Source: Salicibibacter cibi (GTDB taxonomy: Bacteria; Bacillota; Bacilli; Bacillales; Marinococcaceae). Taken from it: 64,000 bases of DNA. Both the position numbers and the translations under genes were made by a program. Location: the NCBI RefSeq assembly GCF_016495865.1, contig NZ_CP054706.1:2294001-2358000 (forward strand), read 5' to 3'. The notes beneath the pieces were generated by a model, which saw only the letters and a list, made by a program, of their open reading frames with translations, did no database searches and had not been told where the DNA came from. Of the stretch, positions 8,310 through 17,786 are shown piece by piece (positions within the stretch are counted from its first letter, which is position 1; every line of letters begins with the position of its first letter).

Positions 8310-9680
8310 TCACGATTTTCTCTTTTGCAGTTCAGCTACGATTGTGGGATGTTCTTTATCGAGTTTGTAAAATAATAACAAAATGATGAGGATCACACTT
8401 ATAACGATGGGAATATAAATATTTATTGCCAAAATCATTTCAGTGGCTAATGGCGTCTGTTCCACTTGCCCTCCTACATAGCCGCCAAAACTTAATAGCC
8501 AGCCGATGAGTGCAAGTCCGATCCCCGAACCGACTTTCATCCCAAAACTCACGCCACTGTTTATTAAACCCGCTGATCGTATCCCTGTTTTATATTCTCC
8601 ATATTCAATCGTATCGTTAATCATGCCGTAAACATACGCTTGTGGTGCCATGATCCCGAAACCAACGATAACTGTGCCAATTAAGAATATCGTCAAATCA
8701 GCCGGATCAATGAATCTGATTACTTGGCCGATGATGAGTACAAATAAACCTATAAGCGCTGTATTACGTTTCCCGATTCTAACAACGACAGGGACCATAA
8801 AAAATAAACCTAGAATCATGGGGATCGTCGTAGCAAGTCCTATAATAGGGAATACATCAACGTTTTCTAATATGACTTGAGCGTGATAAATGGTCGATCC
8901 TTGGCTCATTCCTACGAGCGCGTACAAAACCATGCTGAAAAGCGTCATAATAACCCAATATTTATTTTTTAATAATGATTTAAATCCCAAAACGAACGGT
9001 ACTTTTTCATCTGCTTTTAATGACTGCGGCCCCACTCGTTCCTTTACGGATCTAAACGTAATGAATATCGCAACAATCGCGATCAATCCGTATAATGCAG
9101 CAGTTGTTGTCCATCCAATGACCCCTGCTAATGGTTGGGAGAGGACCGTGACGACAAGCGCGCCCGAAAAATTTAAAATCCCGGAATACGTATTTGTTAC
9201 GGAACGACTTTTAGGGGATGCTGTCATAAACCCTTGCAGAGATTTATAAGAAATAGACACAGCGGTGTAAAGCAAAATAAACCCCAAATAGGAGATATAG
9301 GCATAAACGAGCATCCCTGTCATGCCAATATCGGGGACTGAAAACAATAATACGGTTATAAGCCCAAAAGGCACGGCCACCCATAATAACCATGGACGAG
9401 CGGATCCATATTTTGATCTCGTTCGATCAATAAACACCCCCATGCCTAAGTCCGTAATTCCGTCAAAAAGGCGGGCGACCAACAACAATGTCCCTACCGC
9501 TCCGGCTGTTAGCCCGACAACGTCCGTGTAATAATAGGTAAGAAACGTATTAATTAACGTCCAGATTGCAAAAATGCCGAAGGCAGATGATGCATATCCC
9601 CACATCTCTTTCCTTGCCGGTTGTTCTATTTTTGGATTGTTTTGATCGATTGGTTTTTCTTTAACGCTTTGTTCTGTCAT
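8310..9680 (-). CDS. Glycoside-pentoside-hexuronide (GPH/MelB-like) cation symporter
   Basis: 456 aa with 12 predicted membrane segments. The segment LFDGITDLGMGVFIDRTRSK followed by GSARPWLL is the signature of GPH transporters, which take up sugars, glycosides or sulfonated sugars with Na+ or H+. The start is supported by an AAGGGGG site. No glycosidase or sugar kinase gene is adjacent, so the substrate is open; the wider acid-catabolic setting suggests it need not be a sugar. It is the first gene of a two-transporter unit, with short repeats and a dyad in its long upstream region. Confidence 0.85.
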   Translation of the reverse strand: MTEQSVKEKPIDQNNPKIEQPARKEMWGYASSAFGIFAIWTLINTFLTYYYTDVVGLTAGAVGTLLLVARLFDGITDLGMGVFIDRTRSKYGSARPWLLWVAVPFGLITVLLFSVPDIGMTGMLVYAYISYLGFILLYTAVSISYKSLQGFMTASPKSRSVTNTYSGILNFSGALVVTVLSQPLAGVIGWTTTAALYGLIAIVAIFITFRSVKERVGPQSLKADEKVPFVLGFKSLLKNKYWVIMTLFSMVLYALVGMSQGSTIYHAQVILENVDVFPIIGLATTIPMILGLFFMVPVVVRIGKRNTALIGLFVLIIGQVIRFIDPADLTIFLIGTVIVGFGIMAPQAYVYGMINDTIEYGEYKTGIRSAGLINSGVSFGMKVGSGIGLALIGWLLSFGGYVGGQVEQTPLATEMILAINIYIPIVISVILIILLLFYKLDKEHPTIVAELQKRKS

Positions 9681-9712
9681 AAGCCCTTGACCCCCTTGCG
9701 ATAATTTATCAC

Positions 9713-9790
9713 TTTGGCTGATAAATCGTTAGTTTCGGTTGATATATTGATGTTTTTGGCTGATATCGAGGCGTTTTCGGCTGATAAACG
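9713..9790. repeat. Four tandem copies of a ~21-bp GGCTGATA repeat
   Basis: The core TTyGGyTGATA recurs with its GG at 9717, 9737, 9758 and 9779, spacings of 20-21 bp (two helical turns), so copies face the same side of the helix. It lies 35-110 bp upstream of the GPH symporter start. It could be an array of regulator sites or a simple degenerate repeat. The rest of 9681-10044 holds no convincing gene; a 93-codon plus-strand frame (9714-9995) starts inside the repeat and has no ribosome site. Confidence 0.6.
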
Positions 9791-9999
9791 ATACAACGAT
9801 ACTCATTACCTATCAGTCCTTCAATTGTTCGCTATACCATTATGGCATCACTCTGCTTCTTTGTTCCTTTCGGTGCTGCTCGACCTCCGGCTGAGGGATT
9901 ACAATAGAACTGTCGTCCTCCCAAAAGGAGATGTTCACTCTCTGCGAGAAAAAAATCACGCAACCGACCCTAGACAGATGGCAATATCACTCTAGATCG

Positions 10000-10016
10000 A
10001 TAGACCACCAGTCTAT
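10000..10016. promoter_or_regulatory. TetR-type operator-like palindrome ATAGAC-N5-GTCTAT
   Basis: Perfect 6-bp arms ATAGAC and GTCTAT around CACCA. The TAGAC/GTCTA pattern resembles operators of Bacillus LmrA/QdoR-type TetR repressors (family knowledge, from memory). It lies about 30 bp downstream of the acyl-CoA ligase stop and about 320 bp upstream of the GPH symporter, whose transcription it could control. No TetR gene is in the window. Confidence 0.4.
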
Positions 10017-10044
10017 AAATCCTACAAAAAACTCTCCCTTCCGT

Positions 10045-11643
10045 TTACCGTGCCTCTTCCCTAACTTTCCGGCGTAATATTTTTCCGACATTTGTCTTGG
10101 GTAACTCTTTTCTAAATTCAATGATACGCGGGACTTTATAAGCCGCCATATTTTCACGGCAATAATCGATTAAATCTTCTTCGGTACATTGCTGTTCAGC
10201 GTTTGATACGATAACCCCCTTTACCGTTTCGCCTCGATATGGATCCGGAACGCCAACAACGACGGCTTCTTGTACAGCAGGATGTTCATAGAGGATTTCT
10301 TCACCATCACGCGGATATATATTGTAACCGCTTGCAATAATCAAGTCTTTTTTACGATCAACAATATATAAATAACCGTCCTCGTCCATATAAGCGATAT
10401 CACCCGTGTACAACCAACCATCCCTTAGTGCGTGGGCTGTTTCTTCCGGCATGTTCCAGTAACCTTTCATGACCTGAGGACCCTTAATAATGATCTCACC
10501 GGATTCGCCGGGCGCCATCTCTTTTTCACCATTAACCAAGTCAACGATTTTATAATCGGTTGAAGGCAACCCTATCCCGACACTTCCGGGTTTTCTGCGC
10601 GAAAAGTACGGATTCCCGTGCGTGGAAGGTGACGTTTCCGAAAGGCCATACCCTTCCAATACTGTAGCGCTTGTTTTTTCCTCAAACGTGCGCATGATCT
10701 CTTTCGGCATCGGAGCACTCCCGCTTATGCACGCTCGAATGCTATCAAGCGAGTAATCGGCTAAATCCGGTTGGCTTATTAAGTTGATATACATCGTCGG
10801 TACGCCCGGAAAAACCGTTGGCCGTAAATCTGTGATGACGTTTAATGCTTCCTTTCGATCGAATTGAGGCAACAAAATATTCATTCCACCGGTATAGATG
10901 GATAAGTTCATGCCATTTGACATTCCATATACATGAAATAAAGGAATAACTGTAAGGAACCTGTCAGTCCCAAACTCTAAAGCATCTCCGAAAAATTCAG
11001 CCGCTTGCAAGACATTGGCCAGCAAATTTCGGTGCGTGAGCATTGCGCCTTTGGAACGCCCGGTTGTTCCCCCTGTATATTGCAAAACGGCTACATCGTC
11101 ATTCGCGTTAATCCGAACTGGCTGTAGATCGCCCCCCGATTCCAGGAAACGATTAAACCCTATAGCAATATCTTCGTCTGTATCCCGACCTTCTAAATTC
11201 ACTTTAATGACATTTTTAATAAACGTGTCTCCGATGATTTGATCTAACACCGGTAACAATGGCTCGTGAATCACAATTGTCTCGGCACCGGCATTCGTTA
11301 AAATATATTGCAATTCTTTTCCGACTAGCATTGGATTGATCTGTGTCACAATCGCGCCTGCCTGTAATGATCCATAAAAACTAACGACAAATTGAGGACA
11401 GTTTGGAAGCATAATCGCGACTCGATCTCCCTTCTGCCCCCCTGCTTTTTGCAAAGCAGCCGTAAACGAATCGGTTAATTCACCAAGTTTATTGTATGTT
11501 ATTTCCTCCCCATAAAAATGTAAGGCTACATTATCTCCATAGTTAGCAATTGACACTTTCAACATTTGCGGCAGCGATTTATTAGGGATTTCAATCTCTT
11601 TTTTTATATGATCCGGATAATGGTCTAGCCACACTTTGCTCAT
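10045..11643 (-). CDS. Long-chain fatty acid-CoA ligase (AMP-forming)
   Basis: 532 aa from the ATG at 11641-11643, which has a GGGAGG site 7 bp upstream; the frame begins 5 codons earlier without such a site. ANL-superfamily motifs are complete: YTGGTTGRSKG near residue 185, GYGLSETSP near 330, and the hinge region YTGDIAYMDEDGYLYIVDRKKD with the C-terminal catalytic lysine region PKTNVGKILRR. It makes fatty acyl-CoA in the cytosol at the membrane. It is the last gene of the carboxylase operon, 22 bp after the SDR. Downstream is a T-rich stretch (GTTTTTTG) but no clear terminator stem. Confidence 0.93.
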   Translation of the reverse strand: MSKVWLDHYPDHIKKEIEIPNKSLPQMLKVSIANYGDNVALHFYGEEITYNKLGELTDSFTAALQKAGGQKGDRVAIMLPNCPQFVVSFYGSLQAGAIVTQINPMLVGKELQYILTNAGAETIVIHEPLLPVLDQIIGDTFIKNVIKVNLEGRDTDEDIAIGFNRFLESGGDLQPVRINANDDVAVLQYTGGTTGRSKGAMLTHRNLLANVLQAAEFFGDALEFGTDRFLTVIPLFHVYGMSNGMNLSIYTGGMNILLPQFDRKEALNVITDLRPTVFPGVPTMYINLISQPDLADYSLDSIRACISGSAPMPKEIMRTFEEKTSATVLEGYGLSETSPSTHGNPYFSRRKPGSVGIGLPSTDYKIVDLVNGEKEMAPGESGEIIIKGPQVMKGYWNMPEETAHALRDGWLYTGDIAYMDEDGYLYIVDRKKDLIIASGYNIYPRDGEEILYEHPAVQEAVVVGVPDPYRGETVKGVIVSNAEQQCTEEDLIDYCRENMAAYKVPRIIEFRKELPKTNVGKILRRKVREEAR

Positions 11644-11664
11644 AACGTTCCCTCCCATGTTGGA

Positions 11665-12441
11665 TTAAGCGTAAGCATGCGCCCCTCCGTCTACCGTTAA
11701 GACCTCCCCACTTACAAAATCTGAGGCCGGAGAAGCCAAAAACAGCGCTGCACCTTTTAAGTCCTGATCGCTCCCGAATCGCTTTAAAGGCGTTCGTTCC
11801 AATATGGCGTCGCCACCTTTGTCAAGCAATCCACTGGACATTTTTGTAGGAAAAAAACCCGGCGCAATCGCGTTGACATTAATGTTGTGTGCCCCCCATT
11901 TTACCGCTAGATCCTTAGTAAACGTCATAACAGCCCCTTTACTCGTGTTATAGCCAATCGTGTCCATCACACTTGGATCGGTGCCCCCAAAACCGGATGT
12001 AGAAGATATATTAATGATTTTGCCTGCGTTTTGTTTCATCATTATTTTTCCGACCTCTACACTCATATAAAAGGTTCCATTAATGTTGACATTCATCACT
12101 TTCTCCCACGATTCAACCGGCATATCCACAACCGGCGCCGCCCACGTTGCCCCGCTGTTATTGACTAAAATATCAATGCTTCCAAAATGATCGAGCGTAG
12201 TCTCCACAACATGCTTTACGTCTTCGAGGTTCGCCACGTCACATTTAAATGCAAGTGAATCAACACCGCGTTTTTTTAATTCCTCACTTTTTTCCTCACA
12301 CGCCTCCGGTTTTCGGGAGCAAACGACTACATTCGCGCCGGCTTCTGCAAATACGTCTGCAATCTGGGCTCCCAATCCCCGGCCGCCTCCGGTAACAATG
12401 GCTGTTTTCCCTTCTAATGAAAATAAATTTTGGATACTCAT
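11665..12441 (-). CDS. SDR-family oxidoreductase (3-oxoacyl reductase/hydroxyacyl dehydrogenase-like)
   Basis: 258 aa from the ATG at 12439-12441 with GGAG at 8 bp; an upstream in-frame GTG abuts the ribosome site and is rejected. The classical SDR pattern is present: TGGGRGLG cofactor loop, NNSGA, catalytic Ser in SSTSG and YNTSK with Tyr and Lys. The C-terminal FVSGEVLTVDGG is usual for FabG-like or gluconate-5-dehydrogenase-like members. In this operon it probably interconverts a hydroxyacyl- and an oxoacyl-CoA (or its alcohol), using NAD(P)(H). Exact substrate unknown. Confidence 0.88.
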   Translation of the reverse strand: MSIQNLFSLEGKTAIVTGGGRGLGAQIADVFAEAGANVVVCSRKPEACEEKSEELKKRGVDSLAFKCDVANLEDVKHVVETTLDHFGSIDILVNNSGATWAAPVVDMPVESWEKVMNVNINGTFYMSVEVGKIMMKQNAGKIINISSTSGFGGTDPSVMDTIGYNTSKGAVMTFTKDLAVKWGAHNINVNAIAPGFFPTKMSSGLLDKGGDAILERTPLKRFGSDQDLKGAALFLASPASDFVSGEVLTVDGGAHAYA

Positions 12442-12466
12442 TACCTTCACTCCTTCAATTTTTCAT

Positions 12467-12943
12467 TCAAGTTCGCCGAATCCCAATCGTTTGCCCAGCT
12501 TCATCAGGTATTGACGTTCCTTCATGCGCCTTCGCAAGATCTATAATTGACTTAACAATAGTGTCCGGAAAAGGAGCGGAACGTCTTTCTTTCATATTTA
12601 TACCCATAAGCATCTGCTCACTCGTTGCCAACCGTTCGCCTTCTTTATTTTCCATAACAAAAAATACATGCAAGCGTTTTTTATCATAGTCCAAGACTTG
12701 CACCGTAACGTTTATCTCCTGCCCGGCATAAGCCTCTTTCAAATAGCGCAAATGTGTTTCCAATGTGTATATGGTATAATGCTGCTTATCGCGAAAATCG
12801 CTATCAATTCCTATGGCTGTCATGAAACGATCCACAGCTAAGCTAAACACATGCGCGTATGCAGCATCATACATGTGTCCGTTATAATCGATCCAATCTG
12901 ATTGAACCTTGCTTTCTAGCAATGGCCTGTCTATTTGTGGCAT
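12467..12943 (-). CDS. Acyl-CoA thioesterase, 4HBT hotdog family
   Basis: 158 aa from the ATG at 12941-12943 (AAGGGGG site 8 bp upstream; an earlier TTG is too close to it). The segment VQSDWIDYNGHMYDAAYAHVF carries the YbgC/4-hydroxybenzoyl-CoA thioesterase pattern, with the Asp of D-Y-N-G-H as the likely catalytic residue, followed by the hotdog strand TLETHLRYLKEA. These enzymes release free acids from acyl-CoA. In a carboxylase operon it may recycle CoA from dead-end thioesters or release the product. It lies 17 bp after the biotin carboxylase gene. Confidence 0.85.
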   Translation of the reverse strand: MPQIDRPLLESKVQSDWIDYNGHMYDAAYAHVFSLAVDRFMTAIGIDSDFRDKQHYTIYTLETHLRYLKEAYAGQEINVTVQVLDYDKKRLHVFFVMENKEGERLATSEQMLMGINMKERRSAPFPDTIVKSIIDLAKAHEGTSIPDEAGQTIGIRRT

Positions 12944-12960
12944 ATCCAATTCCCCCTTCC

Positions 12961-14292
12961 CTAATGTTTCTGTAGAAACGTTGTCGTGTAGTTCCCCCGA
13001 ATAAAATCTTCATCCACCAATATTTGCTCGAATAGCGGAGCATTGTTTTTAATACCTGATAACTCCAAACTTGCGAAAAATTGTTTGGCCTTCTCAATCG
13101 TTGCGCGTCGATCTGAACCGCTTACAATAATTTTTGCAATCATCGGATCGTAAAAGTGTGTCACCTTCGTACCGCTTTCCATCCCTGTATCAACACGGAC
13201 GCCTGCTTGTTCCTCAGGATAGATAAATGCTTCAATGTCGCCCGGTGATGGAAGGAACCTTTTCGGATCTTCCGCATACAGGCGAAATTCGATTGCATGG
13301 CCTTTTTGGCTAAAACCGTCTTGATTAAGGGGAAGCCTCTCTCCATTGGCTACCTTGATTTGCCATTCAACGAGATCAAGTCCGGTCGTCATTTCCGTAA
13401 CGGGGTGTTCAACTTGCAAGCGCGTGTTCATTTCAAGGAAATAAAAATTTTCATTATCGTCAACGATAAATTCAATCGTCCCTGCATTGACATATCCGAC
13501 ATGCTGTGCTGCTTTTTTTGCTAAAGTAAACATTTTTTCTTTTGTTACATCTGATAGAAACGGTTTCGGGCTTTCCTCAATGACTTTCTGATTTCGCCTT
13601 TGGATCGAGCAATCACGTTCATACAAATGGACAACATTCCCAAATGTGTCACCGAAAATTTGAACTTCGATATGGCGTCCGTTTTCAATCATTTTTTCCA
13701 CAAACATGCCTGAATTCCCAAAATAGGTTTGCGCCCGCTTTTGATTGGAAGTGAATGCCTTTCGTAATTCTTCCTCTGTCGCACACCGTTGCATCCCGAT
13801 TCCGCCCCCGCCGGCACTGGCTTTTAACATGACGGGATAGCCGATGTCCCCGGCGATCTTAGCAGCTTCATCGACATCACTTACAGCCCCATCGCTGCCC
13901 GGCACGACCGGCACGCCCGCTGATTGCATCATTTGCCGTGCACTGACTTTATCACCCATCATTTCGACAACATTTGCATCGGGGCCAATAAACCTAATTC
14001 CAGCTTCTTCAACAGCACGGACAAAACCGGCATGCTCCGATAAAAAACCATAGCCAGGGTGGATGGCATCCACGTTTTCTTTTTTGGCTACCTCGAGGAT
14101 TTTTTCCTGATTCAAATAAGATTTTTCCGCGGGAGGTTCGCCAATCTCATAGGCAACCGTTGCTTCACGAACGTATGGCAGATTTTTATCCGCTTGAGAA
14201 TAAACGACGACTGATTCCAATCCTAGTTTTTCACATGTATTTAATACACGCCTTGCTATTTCCCCGCGGTTCGCGATTAATATTTTTTTCAC
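12961..14292 (-). CDS. accC: Biotin carboxylase subunit of an acyl-CoA carboxylase
   Basis: 443 aa, the length of stand-alone AccC. It has the N-terminal biotin-carboxylase domain (ILIANRGEIARR), the ATP-grasp glycine loop at 157-169 (KASAGGGGIGMQR) and the EMNTRLQVEHPVTE motif of the active site, followed by the C-terminal domain. The loop reads GGGIGM where housekeeping AccC usually has GGGRGM, which suggests a catabolic acyl-CoA carboxylase rather than the fatty-acid-synthesis enzyme. It carboxylates the biotin on the small carrier encoded two genes upstream. The start is a GTG that overlaps the preceding stop as GTGA, with a GGGGGAAAG site. Partner carboxyltransferases are at 18551 and 22921. 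Confidence 0.92.
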   Translation of the reverse strand: MKKILIANRGEIARRVLNTCEKLGLESVVVYSQADKNLPYVREATVAYEIGEPPAEKSYLNQEKILEVAKKENVDAIHPGYGFLSEHAGFVRAVEEAGIRFIGPDANVVEMMGDKVSARQMMQSAGVPVVPGSDGAVSDVDEAAKIAGDIGYPVMLKASAGGGGIGMQRCATEEELRKAFTSNQKRAQTYFGNSGMFVEKMIENGRHIEVQIFGDTFGNVVHLYERDCSIQRRNQKVIEESPKPFLSDVTKEKMFTLAKKAAQHVGYVNAGTIEFIVDDNENFYFLEMNTRLQVEHPVTEMTTGLDLVEWQIKVANGERLPLNQDGFSQKGHAIEFRLYAEDPKRFLPSPGDIEAFIYPEEQAGVRVDTGMESGTKVTHFYDPMIAKIIVSGSDRRATIEKAKQFFASLELSGIKNNAPLFEQILVDEDFIRGNYTTTFLQKH

Positions 14293-16019
14293 GATTCTTT
14301 CCCCCTCTCATTCTGCAACTCTGTTAATATCGTATTTTTCAGCTTAAATTTTTCAATTTTATTGGTTGCTGTGCGAGGTACATCCGAAACGATGCGGACG
14401 ATTGACGGCTGCATAAATTTAGGGATATTTACCTTTATCCAACCCTCAAGTTCTGTTTCTGAAATATGCTCTCCTTCTTTGAGAACCACGCAGGCAACGA
14501 TGTCATCCTCGTCTCCCTCGCTTGCAGGAATAGGAAATATGGCAGAGACATTTACTGAATCATGGTCGCTAAGCATGTCCTCCACTTGGTAGGAAGATAC
14601 ATTTTCTCCTTTTTTTCTGATGACATCCCCCATACGATCCACAAAATAAAATACGCCTTCTTCATCCTTGTAAGCAGCATCTCCAGAATGGAACCAATAG
14701 TTTCTGGAAGCTTTAATCGTCGCTTCGAGTTTATTGTAATATTCATCTAAAAGTACACTAGGGTATTTCGGTCGAAAAGCTAATTCACCAACTTCACCTG
14801 CTGAACATTCTTCGTCCCATTCATTTAATATGATCGCTTCAAGAAAGGAGGACGGCTTGCCCATAAATCCTTTTCCCAATGTCTCCTTTCCTTCTCTAAT
14901 TTCAATCTCAAGTTGTTGGGCCATGTTAAGCGTTTCTCTATACGAATATCCTTTATATAGTTCCTGCGGAGTGCCGTTTACGCCTTCTAATTCATCAATG
15001 ACACTGACAAACCCATTGCCTGCCTCGGTCTGGCCAAATCCGGCAAAAACAAAATCAAACCCGAAGCGTTTAGCAACATCGTGATGATACTGCGGCAATG
15101 GCTGCATATATACCTTGTTAAGCGAGTTGTTTTGATCTTCGGATGTTTTAGGTGCTTTCATTAGCCAAGGAATCATAACATCCAATAGAATCGCCGTTGA
15201 AGCACCGCTCTTTTCAATTCGATTCCAGAAATCGGTGGGGCTAAACTTATCCCAAACGGCGACCGTGGAGCCAACGAATGCAGCTCTTGCCAAAAGAGCA
15301 AAAGCACCTCCAACATGATACATTGGCAAGTCGTTATATACGACATCTTCTTGGGTTGTAAATTGTTGAAAAGAGTACGTGTAGGCATGGATCCACCTAT
15401 ACGATTGTTTCACGCCTTTTGCCGGGCCTGTAGTACCGGAGGTATAAATAATGTTTGCCGTATCCCAATAGTTAAGATGGACATAAGGGTTTGTTTTCGG
15501 GCCTTTAAGTGTGTCGTTAAAATCAATCACATGAAAATGATCTGCCTTAATGTCTATAACGTCTTCTTGATAATCATGTTCATTCGGTTGCGGATCATGA
15601 ATAAGCGCGGTTAGCGGCGGTAAATCGTCTGCAACTTCATTGAGTATTGGGATCAACCGACGCTCCGTAATGAGCCATACTGGTTGGGTATCATTGATTT
15701 GATAAGATAATAAGGATCCTTTGTAATTAAAATTAATAGGGCTGAATACAGCTCCCGCTTTCCATATGCCAAACATGGATAAGGCGCTTACAAGCGGGTT
15801 CATAAGAAAGACCGATATCCGATCTCCCTTTTGAACCCCTTTATTTTGTAAATAATGGGCGATACTATTCGCCATTTCGTTGAATTGTTTAAAAGAAAAA
15901 TGTTGATCCTCTTCTCCGTAATAGAAAAATGTCTTATCGCCTATCTCTTCTGCCCATTGTTCAAGTTTTTTAGTGACCATTTCTTCGTTCGTATTTAAAG
16001 ATGTTTCAAATAGGCTCAT
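14289..16019 (-). CDS. Acyl-CoA ligase of the CaiC-like AMP-binding family
   Basis: 576 aa. Motifs: YTSGTTGPAKGVKQ near residue 192, GFGQTEAG near 345 and FHSGDAAYKDEEGVFYFVDR near 455. The pattern and the short, charged C-terminus recall crotonobetaine/carnitine-CoA ligase (CaiC) and related ATP-dependent ligases for small or branched acids. It is placed between the biotin carrier and the biotin carboxylase and is translationally coupled to the latter, so it probably makes the CoA ester that the carboxylase uses. The substrate is not determinable from sequence. Confidence 0.88.
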   Translation of the reverse strand: MSLFETSLNTNEEMVTKKLEQWAEEIGDKTFFYYGEEDQHFSFKQFNEMANSIAHYLQNKGVQKGDRISVFLMNPLVSALSMFGIWKAGAVFSPINFNYKGSLLSYQINDTQPVWLITERRLIPILNEVADDLPPLTALIHDPQPNEHDYQEDVIDIKADHFHVIDFNDTLKGPKTNPYVHLNYWDTANIIYTSGTTGPAKGVKQSYRWIHAYTYSFQQFTTQEDVVYNDLPMYHVGGAFALLARAAFVGSTVAVWDKFSPTDFWNRIEKSGASTAILLDVMIPWLMKAPKTSEDQNNSLNKVYMQPLPQYHHDVAKRFGFDFVFAGFGQTEAGNGFVSVIDELEGVNGTPQELYKGYSYRETLNMAQQLEIEIREGKETLGKGFMGKPSSFLEAIILNEWDEECSAGEVGELAFRPKYPSVLLDEYYNKLEATIKASRNYWFHSGDAAYKDEEGVFYFVDRMGDVIRKKGENVSSYQVEDMLSDHDSVNVSAIFPIPASEGDEDDIVACVVLKEGEHISETELEGWIKVNIPKFMQPSIVRIVSDVPRTATNKIEKFKLKNTILTELQNERGKES

Positions 16020-16046
16020 GAGGAATGCTCCTCTCCATTCTACTTC

Positions 16047-16262
16047 TCATGATTCAATCTCAATCAACGTTTCACCTTCATTCACAAAGTCACCTTCATT
16101 TTTGTATATCGCTTGGACACGACCCGAAACTTCTGATTCGATAGGGATTTCCATTTTCATTGATTCTAAAATAGCAAGCTCATCACCGGATTGAACTTGG
16201 TCTCCTTGTTTTACTAATATTTTCCATGTTGTTCCGCTCATTTCGGCTTTTATTTCTGCCAT
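16047..16262 (-). CDS. Biotin carboxyl carrier subunit (single biotinyl domain)
   Basis: 71 aa from the ATG at 16260-16262; the in-frame GTG five codons earlier overlaps the GAGG ribosome site. The protein is just one biotinyl/lipoyl domain, with biotinylation motif ESMKM and acceptor lysine K36. Such minimal carriers serve methylcrotonyl-, propionyl- or other acyl-CoA carboxylases of Bacilli. It should be biotinylated by BirA and shuttle carboxyl groups between the biotin carboxylase and the carboxyltransferase, both encoded in this operon. Confidence 0.93.
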   Translation of the reverse strand: MAEIKAEMSGTTWKILVKQGDQVQSGDELAILESMKMEIPIESEVSGRVQAIYKNEGDFVNEGETLIEIES

Positions 16263-16298
16263 TATTCTTTTCCTCACTTTCCATTATTATTGTTTGAA

Positions 16299-17762
16299 TT
16301 AAATCTCCCTCTCATGATAGGTTGCCATTCGGTTTATAGCTTCTTGAGAAGGCTTTTCAGTCAATCCACTTACACTAACCATTGCAACGATAGACAAAGG
16401 TAAGGCAACCAATATCTCTGCATTATAAGGGAATTCAAATCCAAAAAAGGCAATAAGAAAACTAACAGCACCCACGACAAGACCGGTCATTGCTCCATGA
16501 ACATTGGCACGTTTCCACCATATCCCCAACACAAGGGGAGCGAATAAAGCTGATGCCATAAATCCCACAGCTGCTGTATAAAGTACAACTAGAAAATCCG
16601 GTGGATTGAGTGAAAGAAGCATCACAACTAAACCAACGACCCATGTAGAGATGGCTGATACTTTTAAAATTTGACGTTGGGTTGCTTCAGGATTGTACCA
16701 ACCTTTATATAAATCAAAGGCAACTGCACTACTTAATGCTAATAGCAAAGCATCGACGGAGGACATAACCGCTGCCATTATCCCTGCAGCCAGCACCCCC
16801 ATTATGATAGGGCCAAAGAATTGTTCTGCAATTAGAAGCAACCACATATCAGATGGATTTGCTTCAAGTAATGAATTGCTTAACAATGGCACAAATGGTG
16901 TAACCAATAAAGCAGATGCCACCATTAAAGAGCCATAAGTAAACATCCCAATGTTCATCGATAATTTTGCGGAACGATCATCTGTTGCCGTAAAAACTCG
17001 CATTAACAAATGAGGGATAACACAAACGGCTACTGCCCAAGTCGTAAACGCACCTATATATCCTGTAATCGGCATCGTTGCCCCAACTGCCCCGAGACCC
17101 GGATTTTCGTTTGTTGCATTCAGGAGCAAATCTGTATAAGGCATCGGCAAATGAATAAGAGCTCCGATACATACAATTAATATGATGAGAATGACCATAG
17201 CACCTTGTAGTATATTCGTCCAAGTAACAGCTAACATTCCACCCATTGCAACGTAGAGGATGAAAACAATCGCAATAATAACGACTCCCCATTGATAGGA
17301 CCACCCGGTGACATAAGAGCCAATCAATCCACCGGCCGTCATTTGTGACATGAGGTACATACCCGAGCCAATAATAATCACAACCGGTACAGCTACCTTA
17401 AACAAACGATGCTCGTAACGATCCACCAAAAATTCAGTGACAGTGAACTTACGCGAATTACGCATGGGCTTTGCCACTAAAACACTCGCAATTGCAAATC
17501 CGGCAATTGACCCAAGTGTCATCCACGACAGAAAAGGAAATCCAAGTTCCCACACAGTACCAACACCTGCCATGAATGACCCTCCACTTCCTAAAGCGGC
17601 CATCATAGCTAAAGCATTAACACCGGTCCCGATACGACGCCCAGCAACATAATATTCGTCCGTACTTGCTTGAGACTGTGTTACACGCTTTTGTGAATAC
17701 TTCCCCAAAATAATAAGAAAAAGAAAATACAAAAGCATGATAGATATTTCAATTATTTTCAT
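16299..17762 (-). CDS. Sodium:solute symporter (SSS family)
   Basis: 487 aa with about 13 membrane segments. The N-terminal stretch DEYYVAGRRIGTGVNALAMMA and the downstream GSGGSFMAGVGTVWELG are characteristic of SSS (SLC5-like) transporters such as PutP, PanF and acetate permeases. It likely imports the carboxylic acid that the operon then activates. A GAGG site lies 5 bp before the ATG. A small membrane protein is encoded 24 bp upstream, an arrangement common for SSS transporters. Confidence 0.92.
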   Translation of the reverse strand: MKIIEISIMLLYFLFLIILGKYSQKRVTQSQASTDEYYVAGRRIGTGVNALAMMAALGSGGSFMAGVGTVWELGFPFLSWMTLGSIAGFAIASVLVAKPMRNSRKFTVTEFLVDRYEHRLFKVAVPVVIIIGSGMYLMSQMTAGGLIGSYVTGWSYQWGVVIIAIVFILYVAMGGMLAVTWTNILQGAMVILIILIVCIGALIHLPMPYTDLLLNATNENPGLGAVGATMPITGYIGAFTTWAVAVCVIPHLLMRVFTATDDRSAKLSMNIGMFTYGSLMVASALLVTPFVPLLSNSLLEANPSDMWLLLIAEQFFGPIIMGVLAAGIMAAVMSSVDALLLALSSAVAFDLYKGWYNPEATQRQILKVSAISTWVVGLVVMLLSLNPPDFLVVLYTAAVGFMASALFAPLVLGIWWKRANVHGAMTGLVVGAVSFLIAFFGFEFPYNAEILVALPLSIVAMVSVSGLTEKPSQEAINRMATYHEREI

Positions 17763-17786
17763 GCCATCCTCACCAGCCTATGATTT

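Noticed and set aside
9714..9995. 93-codon plus-strand frame upstream of the GPH symporter
   Set aside because: Starts inside the GGCTGATA repeats, lacks a ribosome site and is on the opposite strand to all neighbouring genes; no family recognised.
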